Positions 1 through 5,980 of a stretch of DNA of 12,294 nucleotides are shown here, one piece after another. Source of the stretch: JAHEJB01 sp041748175 (GTDB lineage: Bacteria > Bacteroidota > Rhodothermia > Rhodothermales > Rubricoccaceae). A program made the position numbers and the translations under genes. The notes under the pieces are model-generated. The model ran no database searches. It saw only the letters and a program-made list of their open reading frames with translations, and was not told where the DNA came from. Position 1 is the stretch's first letter, and each line of letters starts with the position of its first letter. Location of the stretch: positions 1 through 12,294 of the forward strand of contig JBGTDU010000003.1 in assembly GCA_041748175.1 (NCBI GenBank). Direction: 5' to 3'.

Positions 1-432
1 AAGCAGAACCCGTCCAGCCGCCCTCGCCGCTTCATCAAGTCGCGCGGCAAGTTTCGGATGCCTGTCAAAAGGAAAAGCAAGTTCTTCCGTAGACGAGACA
101 ACATGAGCGCCGGCAGACAGGCACATCTCGAGTTGATCCGCAACGGAAGGCAGAAACGAGCCCGTCGCGTGCAGCACGACATCCGGTTTCGCCTCACGGA
201 GAACCTCCACGGCATCCGTCGAAACGATGACGCCTGTTGGATCCGGGAGGTCTAGCAGTGTCCCCAGATCGCGGCCCGCTCTCTCCGGGTCGATATCAAT
301 TGCCCCGACGAGCTCCATACTATATGGCTTCTCGAGGACAAGCCTTGATGTGGCGAGACCGATGGGGCCGAGGCCAAATTGGACAACGCGAATGGGGTGC
401 GGAAGCGTCACAGCACGTTTACGGTCGGTCAT
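1..432 (-). CDS. DapB-like/2,4-diaminopentanoate-dehydrogenase-like NAD(P)-dependent reductase, N-terminal part (runs off left edge)
   Basis: The minus strand is open from an ATG at 432 to the window edge, giving 144 codons without a stop. The N-terminus is a Rossmann fold: strand IRVVQFG followed by the dinucleotide loop GLGPIG at residues 20-25, then GAIDIDPERAGRDLG at about 43-57, where an acidic residue ends the second strand. Further on are VVLHATGSF (86-93) and VVSSTEELAFP (111-121). This pattern fits the family annotated as dihydrodipicolinate reductase or 2,4-diaminopentanoate dehydrogenase, cytoplasmic oxidoreductases acting on amino-acid-type substrates. The start is supported because the Rossmann strand begins about 14 residues later; no Shine-Dalgarno sequence precedes it. 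The gene is transcribed divergently from the first secreted paralogue, with 190 bp between them. The catalytic C-terminal half lies outside the window, so the substrate cannot be assigned. The family call is fairly safe; the exact enzyme is not known. Confidence 0.72.
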   Translation of the reverse strand, partial: MTDRKRAVTLPHPIRVVQFGLGPIGLATSRLVLEKPYSMELVGAIDIDPERAGRDLGTLLDLPDPTGVIVSTDAVEVLREAKPDVVLHATGSFLPSVADQLEMCLSAGAHVVSSTEELAFPFDRHPKLAARLDEAARAAGRVLL

Positions 433-622
433 GGTGAAGCTACGGTAGGCCGACCGAGGTGGACTGCAAACGACACCACCCAGCTAACCTTCCTACAAAG
501 ACAACTTAATCGCGGCAATGGCTTGCAAGTTTGGGGGCGTGGTCCTTACCTATAGACTTCAAACCTGTCACGAGCGTGTCCGCGCCGTGGTGCAAATCCT
601 CTCAACTAACCCGACACCCGCC

Positions 623-2017
623 ATGAAAAATTCTTACGCTCACCGCCAGTGGTTAGGCGCAGCCTTGCTCGTCCTGCTGCTGCCGACAGTCGGCCTTGCA
701 CAAGAGACGATTGACAACGGCGTCATACAAACGTTCCTATTCAACAATGGGGCCGTCGGCAGCGACGATTGTTTGTCCGGTGGATTTACCTATGGGGGGC
801 AGCAGGCTCTTTGCGGATCCGTTTTCCTCCTGGGCGTGAATCCTTCCACCGTGATTGGAAATCCATATCAGGTCGGCGCAGCATCGGAATGGGGTCCAGG
901 CTCGACGGGTCCTTCGACGTCCTTCCCCTACCCCTCGCTGCCATTCGGCAAGAAGGCGGTATTCTCCTCCAACACAGGCCCCGCGGTCAACGTGGAGGTC
1001 AACGCCTACTACGGTGCCTCGACTCCGTACGTAGTCTTCCAATATGAAATCACGAATGTCTCGGGGGGTACGCTCTCCAACTTGTATCCCGGCCTCTGGA
1101 TGGATTGGGATGTCGACGGGCCCGACTTTCAGGCGAACCTCGCTGCCGCCTCGGGTGACCTTCAATACGTATATGATGGCAACCAATCGGTGCCCCAGCA
1201 TTTCGGGGCGGCCATCCTGAATAGCGCGCTCGGTGGGTGGACCTGCTTCTCCTCGTACAGCCACCTCGATGGAGACATCTACCAGGAGTTGTCGACTCCC
1301 GGCCCGGCGACGTGCACCGCTAACGACATTCGCGGGCCGGTCGGCGGCGCGCCGATGACCCTGGCAAACGGCCAGACCGGCGTGTTCATCGCCGCAATCC
1401 TCGGAGGCGACAATGCGGCAAACATCATGGCCAATGCGGTTGACGCCGCGATGGCTATCCCCGTCGAGCTCGTATCCTTCGGCGCAACGCTGAATGGCAT
1501 TGACGTGCGGCTCAGCTGGGCAACCGCCAGCGAGACCAACAACGCGGGATTCGAGGTCCAGATGGATGCAGGCGCAGGCTTCCAGGCACTGGCATTTGTC
1601 GACGGCCACGGCACGACGACCGAGGCGCAGACCTACACGCACACCGCGCGCGGCCTCGATCCTGGCACCTACCATTTCCGCCTCAAGCAGATCGACTACG
1701 ACGGCGCGTTCGAGTACCATGGTGATATTGAGGTTTCTGTCGCAACCCCGGATCACTACGTGCTGATGCCCGCCTACCCGAACCCCTTCAACCCGGAGGC
1801 GACGGTACGCTTCGCCGTCCGCGAGTCGGCGCCGGTGACTATGACACTTCACGACGCGCTAGGCAGGCAGGTCTCGACGCTCTACAGCGGCACGCCCGAA
1901 GCCAACCAGACGCTCTCCGTCCGGATCGACGGTAGCGGGTTGCCGAGCGGAATGTACCTCGTCCGACTGAAGGGAAGCGGCTTCTCCGACTCGCAAGCGG
2001 TGACGCTGCTTAAATAA
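623..2017 (+). CDS. Secreted protein with DWDV-type beta domain, Fn3-like domain and T9SS C-terminal sorting domain (paralogue 1)
   Basis: This 464-residue protein is exported and probably surface-attached or released through type IX secretion. A signal peptide (MKNS... then hydrophobic 11-22) is predicted to be cut between A26 and Q27. Residues 27 to about 280 form a beta-rich domain with ITNVSGG at 143-149 and DWDVDG at 161-166, matching the same signature in the next two genes. Residues 281-373 look like an Fn3-type sandwich common in Bacteroidota secreted proteins (VELVSF start, LSWATASETNNAGFEVQ core, FRLKQIDYDG end). Residues 385-464 are a type A T9SS domain: YPNPFNP, HDALGRQV, SGMYLVRL, ending TLLK. 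The reading frame opens at 518, but the ATG at 623 was chosen because the signal peptide begins there. No Shine-Dalgarno is present. A TATAGA at 551-556 could be a -10 element, but no good -35 accompanies it. The biochemical role is unknown; structural, adhesive or ligand-binding functions are all possible. Confidence 0.86.
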   Translation: MKNSYAHRQWLGAALLVLLLPTVGLAQETIDNGVIQTFLFNNGAVGSDDCLSGGFTYGGQQALCGSVFLLGVNPSTVIGNPYQVGAASEWGPGSTGPSTSFPYPSLPFGKKAVFSSNTGPAVNVEVNAYYGASTPYVVFQYEITNVSGGTLSNLYPGLWMDWDVDGPDFQANLAAASGDLQYVYDGNQSVPQHFGAAILNSALGGWTCFSSYSHLDGDIYQELSTPGPATCTANDIRGPVGGAPMTLANGQTGVFIAAILGGDNAANIMANAVDAAMAIPVELVSFGATLNGIDVRLSWATASETNNAGFEVQMDAGAGFQALAFVDGHGTTTEAQTYTHTARGLDPGTYHFRLKQIDYDGAFEYHGDIEVSVATPDHYVLMPAYPNPFNPEATVRFAVRESAPVTMTLHDALGRQVSTLYSGTPEANQTLSVRIDGSGLPSGMYLVRLKGSGFSDSQAVTLLK

Positions 2018-2047
2018 CGCCATCCCGTCTAGTCCATGCCGTCCGCC

Positions 2048-2079
2048 GCCGCTTCCGATCCTGGAAGCGGCCGCTTTTT
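2048..2079 (+). terminator. Rho-independent terminator of paralogue 1
   Basis: A perfect 9-bp stem (GCCGCTTCC with GGAAGCGGC) with a 6-nt loop is followed three bases later by TTTTT. It begins 30 nt after the stop at 2017, which makes paralogue 1 a separate transcription unit. Confidence 0.85.
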
Positions 2080-2166
2080 ATCTGAATCGCCGTTCTCATC
2101 GCGACGCCGCCGCACGTGTTTCGGAGCTGAAAGTGATGCCAACGGCATAACATTCCGGCCCACCGG

Positions 2167-2196
2167 TTGACAAGCGGGATGCAAAATCCGTATTTA
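2167..2196 (+). promoter_or_regulatory. Promoter of paralogue 2 (TTGACA, 18 nt, TATTTA)
   Basis: A perfect -35 hexamer TTGACA lies at 2167-2172 and a -10-like TATTTA at 2191-2196. The same pair precedes paralogue 3 at a similar distance from its start codon, with a 17-nt spacer there. The spacers differ in sequence while the hexamers are kept, which supports function. Transcription would begin near 2203, just ahead of the leader dyad. Confidence 0.65.
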
Positions 2197-2206
2197 GGGT
2201 CTCCAA

Positions 2207-2227
2207 GGTGCCCTCGCGCGAGGCATC
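2207..2227 (+). promoter_or_regulatory. Leader hairpin/dyad of paralogue 2 (bulged version)
   Basis: CCTCGC faces GCGAGG around a centre at 2217/2218. Beyond one unpaired C the pairing continues G-C, T-A, G-U and G-C. This is the counterpart of the perfect palindrome before paralogue 3. The outer arm differs in sequence but pairing is mostly kept in RNA through a bulge and a wobble, which suggests an RNA hairpin at the 5' end of the message. A DNA operator is the alternative. Confidence 0.5.
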
Positions 2228-2276
2228 GGCTTTCCTCTCACTAGAACCGCCCCCATCACATGAAATATCTCGCTAC
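2212..2276 (+). repeat. Conserved leader repeat, copy A (second copy at 3573-3637)
   Basis: These 65 bases cover the right half of the dyad, a pyrimidine run TTTCCTCTCACT, a C-rich stretch, the start codon and the first codons. They match 3573-3637 with three substitutions. Most of the similarity is non-coding, so it reflects recent duplication, gene conversion or selection on the leader itself. No Shine-Dalgarno is present within it. Confidence 0.85.
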
Positions 2277-3393
2277 GATCACGATGCTTGCAGCCATGCT
2301 GCTCGTCTTGCCGCGGCTTGCATCTGCGCAACACGTGCATGATACGGGCTCCGTTATGACAGACATCTACGACAACGGGTTTGTGGGTACCGACCCGGCA
2401 TTCGCCGGCACGGGATTTTGCTTTAATGCTGAGCCATGTACTAATCTGTTCGTGGGCACCGCCCTTGTCGGCATCGGCGGAAGTGCTGATTCTCAGCCTT
2501 ACGCTGGCGCATCGGAGTTCACAAATGTCTCTCCGGGGGCAGCTGTGGTTCCCGCGCCTCCATATGACACTCACTTCGATGACGGTTGGGGCGTTTCGTT
2601 CTCCAGCCCACTCGGTGTTACCTTGCACCAGACGTCCTACTCTGCTACCGCGTCTAGCGATCAATACATCGTCTTTGACCTCTGCGCAGAAAATACGTCT
2701 GGCGGTTCATTGGACATATTTCTCGGTTACTTCGCCGACTGGGATGTTGGTGACTTCTTGCAAAACCTTGGCGATTCGGTAGGGAATCTCGTTTATACAT
2801 GGGATAACAGCGGTACGTCAACTGCGTACTATGGATTTGCGCCCATTGACGATGGTACAATCCTTTCGGGCTGGCACGTTAGTTCCGCGACGACGAACGC
2901 TGGACAGTTCACGGAGATGACAACGCTTGGAACCGCGCCTGCCGTGCCCGACGACCGTCGCAACGTGATGGGTGTTTCTTTGGGTTCAGTGGCAAATGGT
3001 GGCATTGCATGCGCCAATTTTGCCTGGGCTGCCGGTACCGATTTGTCGGATTTGCAGGCTGCCATTGATGCCGCAGAAGCGTCTATCGTTGGAGTCGCCA
3101 TCGAGCCCGGCCCGGATGGCCTGCCAGGTACGCACAACCTGAGCACGGTCTACCCGAACCCGTTCAACCCACAGGCCAACTTCACGCTTGAAGTTGCCGA
3201 GCAGCAGAATGTCCGCATCGCGGTCTACGACGCGCTTGGCCGTGAAGTCGCCACGCTCTTCAACGGCAGCCTCAATGCCGGTACGGAGCACGCCTTCACG
3301 ATTGATGGCGCTGGTCTGCCCTCGGGCATCTACATGGTCCGCGCCATTGGTGAGCAGTTCACCGACGTGCGCCAGGTGACTTTGATGAAGTAG
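2260..3393 (+). CDS. Secreted DWDV-domain protein with T9SS C-terminal sorting domain (paralogue 2)
   Basis: This 377-residue exported protein has a signal peptide with a hydrophobic core at about 5-20 and predicted cleavage A23/Q24. The central domain (24 to about 275) has GTGFCF at 51-56 with a possible disulphide partner at C60, AENTSGG at 143-149 and FADWDVGDFLQN at 158-169. DWDV plus acidic and Asn residues could form a metal-binding loop, but this is inference. Residues 298-377 are a complete T9SS type A domain (YPNPFNPQ, VYDALGREVATL, PSGIYMVR, ending TLMK). It lacks the Fn3 domain of paralogue 1. From residue 281 onward it is almost identical to paralogue 3, whereas the middle is only moderately similar. 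GC content is about 47-50% in sampled middle rows (2701-2820) but about 62% in the C-terminal part, supporting a mosaic origin. The gene has its own promoter and terminator. Function unknown; family membership is well supported. Confidence 0.88.
   Translation: MKYLATITMLAAMLLVLPRLASAQHVHDTGSVMTDIYDNGFVGTDPAFAGTGFCFNAEPCTNLFVGTALVGIGGSADSQPYAGASEFTNVSPGAAVVPAPPYDTHFDDGWGVSFSSPLGVTLHQTSYSATASSDQYIVFDLCAENTSGGSLDIFLGYFADWDVGDFLQNLGDSVGNLVYTWDNSGTSTAYYGFAPIDDGTILSGWHVSSATTNAGQFTEMTTLGTAPAVPDDRRNVMGVSLGSVANGGIACANFAWAAGTDLSDLQAAIDAAEASIVGVAIEPGPDGLPGTHNLSTVYPNPFNPQANFTLEVAEQQNVRIAVYDALGREVATLFNGSLNAGTEHAFTIDGAGLPSGIYMVRAIGEQFTDVRQVTLMK
3100..3393 (+). repeat. T9SS C-terminal cassette, copy A (second copy at 4491-4784)
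   Basis: This 294-bp segment encodes the IEPGPDGLPG linker, the sorting domain and the stop. Counting directly, 287 of 294 bases match 4491-4784. Only one difference changes the protein (Gly to Asp in GAGLPSG/GADLPSG); five are silent and one swaps TAG for TAA. Similarity drops sharply just upstream, so the boundary falls inside the gene. Confidence 0.93.
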
Positions 3394-3437
3394 GGACCAT
3401 CACCGAAACGGTCGCTCTAGGCAGTGCCGTTGAGTCC

Positions 3438-3476
3438 AAGAGCCCCCGCTCCTGCCGCAGCAGAGCGGGGGCTCTT
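3438..3476 (+). terminator. Strong hairpin terminator of paralogue 2
   Basis: A perfect 14-bp stem (AAGAGCCCCCGCTC with GAGCGGGGGCTCTT) with an 11-nt loop begins 45 nt after the stop. The following bases are only moderately T-rich (GCGTTTCTG), so efficiency rests on the stem. Confidence 0.75.
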
Positions 3477-3526
3477 GCGTTTCTGTCACGGTAGTGCGGG
3501 AGCGGCTCCAGTAGGGGGTGTGCACG

Positions 3527-3555
3527 TTGACATCGGCTGCAGCGTTGCGTATTTA
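3527..3555 (+). promoter_or_regulatory. Promoter of paralogue 3 (TTGACA, 17 nt, TATTTA)
   Basis: TTGACA at 3527-3532 and TATTTA at 3550-3555 are separated by the optimal 17 nt. The pair lies in the same position relative to the leader repeat as the promoter of paralogue 2. Transcription would start around 3562, placing the palindrome at the very 5' end of the mRNA. Confidence 0.68.
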
Positions 3556-3566
3556 TAGGAGTGTAC

Positions 3567-3590
3567 CCGATGCCTCGCGCGAGGCATCGG
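3567..3590 (+). promoter_or_regulatory. Perfect 24-bp palindrome in the leader of paralogue 3
   Basis: CCGATGCCTCGC is followed immediately by its exact reverse complement. As RNA it folds into a 10-bp stem capped by GCGC, starting about 5 nt from the inferred transcription start. A 5' hairpin that protects mRNA, or a site for a dimeric repressor overlapping the initial transcribed region, are both plausible. No T-run follows, so a terminator is unlikely. Confidence 0.7.
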
Positions 3591-3637
3591 CTTTCCTCTC
3601 ACTTCAACCGCCCCCATCACATGAAATATCTAGCTAC
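3573..3637 (+). repeat. Conserved leader repeat, copy B
   Basis: This is the counterpart of 2212-2276: 62 of 65 bases match. It spans most of the palindrome, the TTTCCTCTCACT run, the start codon and the first five codons (MKYLA) plus two bases of the sixth. Confidence 0.85.
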
Positions 3638-4784
3638 CACTGGGCTTTTTGTTGCGCTTCTGGCGCTTCTGGCCGCTCCTGCACTTGAGGCGCAGTCTGT
3701 CGGAACTCACGACAATGGCGTCGTGCAGTACGATGTCTACGACGACGGCAACCTGGGAACGCACTCACCACAATTCACTGGTACCGGCTTTGTGTTTATG
3801 GGTGCTCCCGGCGCCGCTCTCTTCGCTTCGACCGTTCTCGTAGCGCAAAGCGAAACGACCGTCAACGGCACCGCTTACCTGTCGGGTGACTTCGTTGTGG
3901 TTTCACCCGTCGCGGCGGGCACGGCTCCTCCCCCATTTGATGAAGCTTTCGAGACGTCTTTTGACGATTCGGGACATCCGACGCCACTAGGCATTGTTGT
4001 TCATCATACCTCATACACGAGCACGACTGCTGGCCTTACCGATTTTGTTGTCCTCGACTACATGATCGAGAACACATCGGGAGGCGCGCTGAATGGCGTC
4101 TATGTTGGCAACTTTTCTGACTGGGATGTCGACACTGCGGTAAACAACCAGGCATGCTTTGATGTGCCTTCGCAGACGCTCTATGTCTTCGCTGAAGGTG
4201 GTGCAACGCCGTTCCACTACGGAGTATCTCCCGGCGTCGACCCGGCCTCTGGCTGGGATGCTGACGGTTCGGCTGGTAATCCAACAGACGCTAACGTCTG
4301 GGCGGCGATGACGAATGGCGCTGGAACGTGTTCGACAGTTCAGGGCGATCGCCGTGTTACTATCGGTCAGGGCCCATTTGATATCCCTAACGGGGGATCT
4401 CAGCGTGTGCAGTTCTGCGTAGGCGCTGGTGAAGATCTTGCCGATCTCTCGCAAAACATGCTGGATTGCCAGGCTGCACTCGTTGTCGCTATCGAGCCCG
4501 GCCCGGATGGCCTGCCAGGTACGCACAACCTGAGCACGGTCTACCCGAACCCGTTCAACCCGCAGGCCAACTTCACGCTTGAAGTTGCGGAGCAGCAGAA
4601 TGTCCGCATCGCGGTCTACGACGCGCTTGGCCGTGAAGTCGCCACGCTCTTCAACGGCAGCCTCAATGCCGGTACGGAGCACGCCTTCACGATTGATGGC
4701 GCTGATCTGCCCTCGGGCATTTACATGGTCCGCGCCATTGGTGAGCAGTTCACCGACGTGCGCCAGGTGACGCTGATGAAGTAA
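3621..4784 (+). CDS. Secreted DWDV-domain protein with T9SS C-terminal sorting domain (paralogue 3)
   Basis: This 387-residue exported protein starts at the ATG that matches paralogue 2. An in-frame GTG at 3561 lies next to the leader palindrome and before the signal peptide, so it was rejected. The signal peptide core spans about 7-20, with predicted cleavage A24/Q25. The central domain aligns with paralogue 2: GTGFVFMG at 54-61, HTSYTS at 129-134, IENTSGG at 149-155 and DWDVDT at 167-172. DRRVTIG about two-thirds along parallels DRRNVMG in paralogue 2. Residues 308-387 are the T9SS type A domain, almost identical to that of paralogue 2 including its linker. Transport through the outer membrane by type IX secretion and removal of the C-terminal domain are expected from the family. 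The activity is unknown. The T9SS machinery itself is not in this window. Confidence 0.88.
   Translation: MKYLATTGLFVALLALLAAPALEAQSVGTHDNGVVQYDVYDDGNLGTHSPQFTGTGFVFMGAPGAALFASTVLVAQSETTVNGTAYLSGDFVVVSPVAAGTAPPPFDEAFETSFDDSGHPTPLGIVVHHTSYTSTTAGLTDFVVLDYMIENTSGGALNGVYVGNFSDWDVDTAVNNQACFDVPSQTLYVFAEGGATPFHYGVSPGVDPASGWDADGSAGNPTDANVWAAMTNGAGTCSTVQGDRRVTIGQGPFDIPNGGSQRVQFCVGAGEDLADLSQNMLDCQAALVVAIEPGPDGLPGTHNLSTVYPNPFNPQANFTLEVAEQQNVRIAVYDALGREVATLFNGSLNAGTEHAFTIDGADLPSGIYMVRAIGEQFTDVRQVTLMK
4491..4784 (+). repeat. T9SS C-terminal cassette, copy B
   Basis: This is the second copy of the 294-bp segment at 3100-3393, with seven substitutions. Almost all are silent, consistent with recent gene conversion or recent duplication followed by replacement of the middle part. 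Confidence 0.93.
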
Positions 4785-4822
4785 CTCTTCGGAGTTCGCT
4801 TCAGGCTCACAAAGCCTGTCAG

Positions 4823-4856
4823 GCCCCGCTTCCATCTTGTGGAGGCGGGGCTTTTT
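4823..4856 (+). terminator. Rho-independent terminator of paralogue 3
   Basis: A 12-bp stem with one G-U pair (GCCCCGCTTCCA with TGGAGGCGGGGC) and a 5-nt loop is followed directly by TTTTT. A smaller hairpin (CAGGCT/AGCCTG, 4802-4818) sits just upstream. Confidence 0.88.
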
Positions 4857-4866
4857 ATGTTTGATT

Positions 4867-5021
4867 CGTCATCCCGAGTAAGCGAGCCTGCGAGCGCACC
4901 GAGGGATCTACGCGGGCTTAGCTGGATCACCCCAACGAGTTGCGCCGGACGGCGAAAACCGACTACGCCGGAGCACGACGCCGTTCTGCAACCAGATCCC
5001 TCGACTGCGCTCGGGATGACG
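4867..5021. repeat. REP-like inverted repeat between convergent genes
   Basis: The left arm has CGTCATCCCGAG at 4867-4878 and CGAGGGATCT at 4900-4909. The right arm has the reverse complements AGATCCCTCG at 4994-5003 and CTCGGGATGACG at 5010-5021. The insert between the two blocks is 21 nt on the left and 6 nt on the right. Elements of this GTCATCCCGAG...GAGGGATCT type are, to my knowledge, scattered between genes in many GC-rich bacterial genomes. The 84-nt centre holds no gene I can recognise. A second complementary pair (CCCCAACG 4930-4937, CGTTGGGG 5023-5030) is present. Confidence 0.7.
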
Positions 5022-5030
5022 ACGTTGGGG

Positions 5031-5137
5031 TTTGATGTTATCTAGAAGTGTCTCGAACGGGCTCGAGAATTAACTATGCGGGTATAGCATAATCCTGCGG
5101 CTGTTCGCGGCGAGGGCTCCTACCCGAGAACATCCGA
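5031..5137. other. Convergent intergenic remainder with a weak hairpin
   Basis: This is the rest of the 353-bp gap between paralogue 3 and uppS. TCTCGA at 5051-5056 pairs with TCGAGA at 5063-5068 (6 bp, 6-nt loop). It could help end uppS transcription, but no T-run follows on the minus strand. TATGC...GCATA also forms a short dyad near 5074-5090. I see no gene or other element here. Confidence 0.3.
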
Positions 5138-5926
5138 TTACTCAACGCGCCCGAACCGGCGGTCTCTGTCCTGGTAATCCCGGATGGCGCCGTAGAGCGC
5201 GTCGCGCCGGAAGGCAGGCCAGAAGAGTTCGGTGAAATAGAGCTCGGCGTAGGCGATCTGCCAAAGGAGGAAGTTGGAGATCCGGTGCTCGCCGCCAGTG
5301 CGAATCAGCAAGTCCGGATCTGGAAACGCCGCCGTATCCAGGCGGGCGGCAACGAGTTCTTCCGTAACATCGCCCGGCTCGATCTCGCCTGCCACCGCCT
5401 CTTGAGCCAATCGGCGGGCAGCTCGCGCAATCTCCCATCTTCCGCTATACGATAGCGCGAGATTGAGGGTCATTCGCTCATTTTTGGCGGTGAGCTCCCT
5501 CGCCTCAGCCATTTCCCGCTGCCCTCGATCTGGAAGGCGGTCGAGGTCGCCGATGGTCCGCAGGCGGATGTCGTTCGCGTTGAGGCGGTCGGCCTCGCGC
5601 CGAAGCGTTCGAACGAGCAGCTCCATCAACGCCGAAACCTCGGAGGCGGGCCGGTTCCAGTTCTCGGTTGAGAACGTGTAGAGCGTGAGATGCTTGACGC
5701 CAAGCTGCGCGCACGCTTCCGTGATGTCGCGCACAGATTCGACGCCTTCCCTGTGCCCAGACACGCGCCGCTTGCCTTGCGCTTTCGCCCAACGTCCATT
5801 CCCATCCATGATGCACGCGATATGAACGGGGATCTCCCCTCGCGCCTTCAACGCAGCCTGCAACTCCGCGTCTTCGACGGTCTGGGCCTTCTTTGCGAGG
5901 CGAATGGGCTTGGTCCGGGCACTCAC
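5138..5926 (-). CDS. uppS: (2E,6E)-farnesyl-diphosphate-specific ditrans,polycis-undecaprenyl-diphosphate synthase (UppS)
   Basis: This cis-prenyltransferase adds eight isopentenyl units to farnesyl diphosphate, making the C55 carrier lipid for peptidoglycan and other envelope glycans. It acts at the cytoplasmic face of the membrane. All family signatures are visible in 262 residues: IMDGNGRWA at 39-47 (catalytic Asp41), GHREG at 57-61, TLYTFSTENWNRP at 81-93, SYSGRWEI at 159-166 (NYGGR in the E. coli enzyme), and DLLIRTGGEHRISNFLLWQ at 205-223 with AELYF just after. The N-terminal extension before MDGNG is about 39 residues, somewhat longer than in E. coli. The first usable start in this frame is GTG at 5926, since a stop lies only four codons upstream. 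A three-codon ORF with a good Shine-Dalgarno overlaps that start. It is the last gene of dxr-rseP-uppS, 54 bp after rseP. Confidence 0.96.
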   Translation of the reverse strand: MSARTKPIRLAKKAQTVEDAELQAALKARGEIPVHIACIMDGNGRWAKAQGKRRVSGHREGVESVRDITEACAQLGVKHLTLYTFSTENWNRPASEVSALMELLVRTLRREADRLNANDIRLRTIGDLDRLPDRGQREMAEARELTAKNERMTLNLALSYSGRWEIARAARRLAQEAVAGEIEPGDVTEELVAARLDTAAFPDPDLLIRTGGEHRISNFLLWQIAYAELYFTELFWPAFRRDALYGAIRDYQDRDRRFGRVE

Positions 5927-5934
5927 GGCGTCAT
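5923..5934 (-). promoter_or_regulatory. Three-codon ORF (Met-Thr-Pro-stop) overlapping the uppS GTG start
   Basis: On the minus strand ATG at 5934-5932 reads ATG ACG CCG TGA. Its TGA overlaps the uppS start as GTGA. A GGAGGT at 5949-5944 lies 9 nt before this ATG but 17 nt before the GTG, so ribosomes should load at the ATG. This suggests uppS is translated by termination-reinitiation coupling. The alternative is a single-base indel, real or technical, that removed an original ATG start from the uppS frame. Confidence 0.55.
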
Positions 5935-5980
5935 GCGTTCACTACCTCCAGAAAGTACGTCCGCTTCCAACCTGACCTCG

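Noticed and set aside
518..622. Upstream ATG extending paralogue 1 by 35 residues
   Set aside because: It would bury the signal peptide; the ATG at 623 gives a normal signal peptide and the TCCTCTC element lies in the extension as in the other leaders.
737..1852. Long open frame antisense to paralogue 1 (371 codons)
   Set aside because: It mirrors the codons of the plus-strand gene, shows no signal peptide or recognisable domain, and has an Arg/Val/Gly-rich composition typical of a shadow frame.
3561..3620. GTG start extending paralogue 3 by 20 residues
   Set aside because: It lies beside the leader palindrome at the inferred mRNA start and would put a charged stretch before the signal peptide; the ATG at 3621 matches paralogue 2.
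4011..4835. Antisense frame over paralogue 3 (274 codons)
   Set aside because: Its start half repeats the antisense of the conserved T9SS cassette, and the plus-strand protein has clear domains; no independent evidence for coding.
4839..5045. Small 68-codon open frame in the convergent gap
   Set aside because: It starts inside the terminator of paralogue 3 and is mostly the REP-like repeat.
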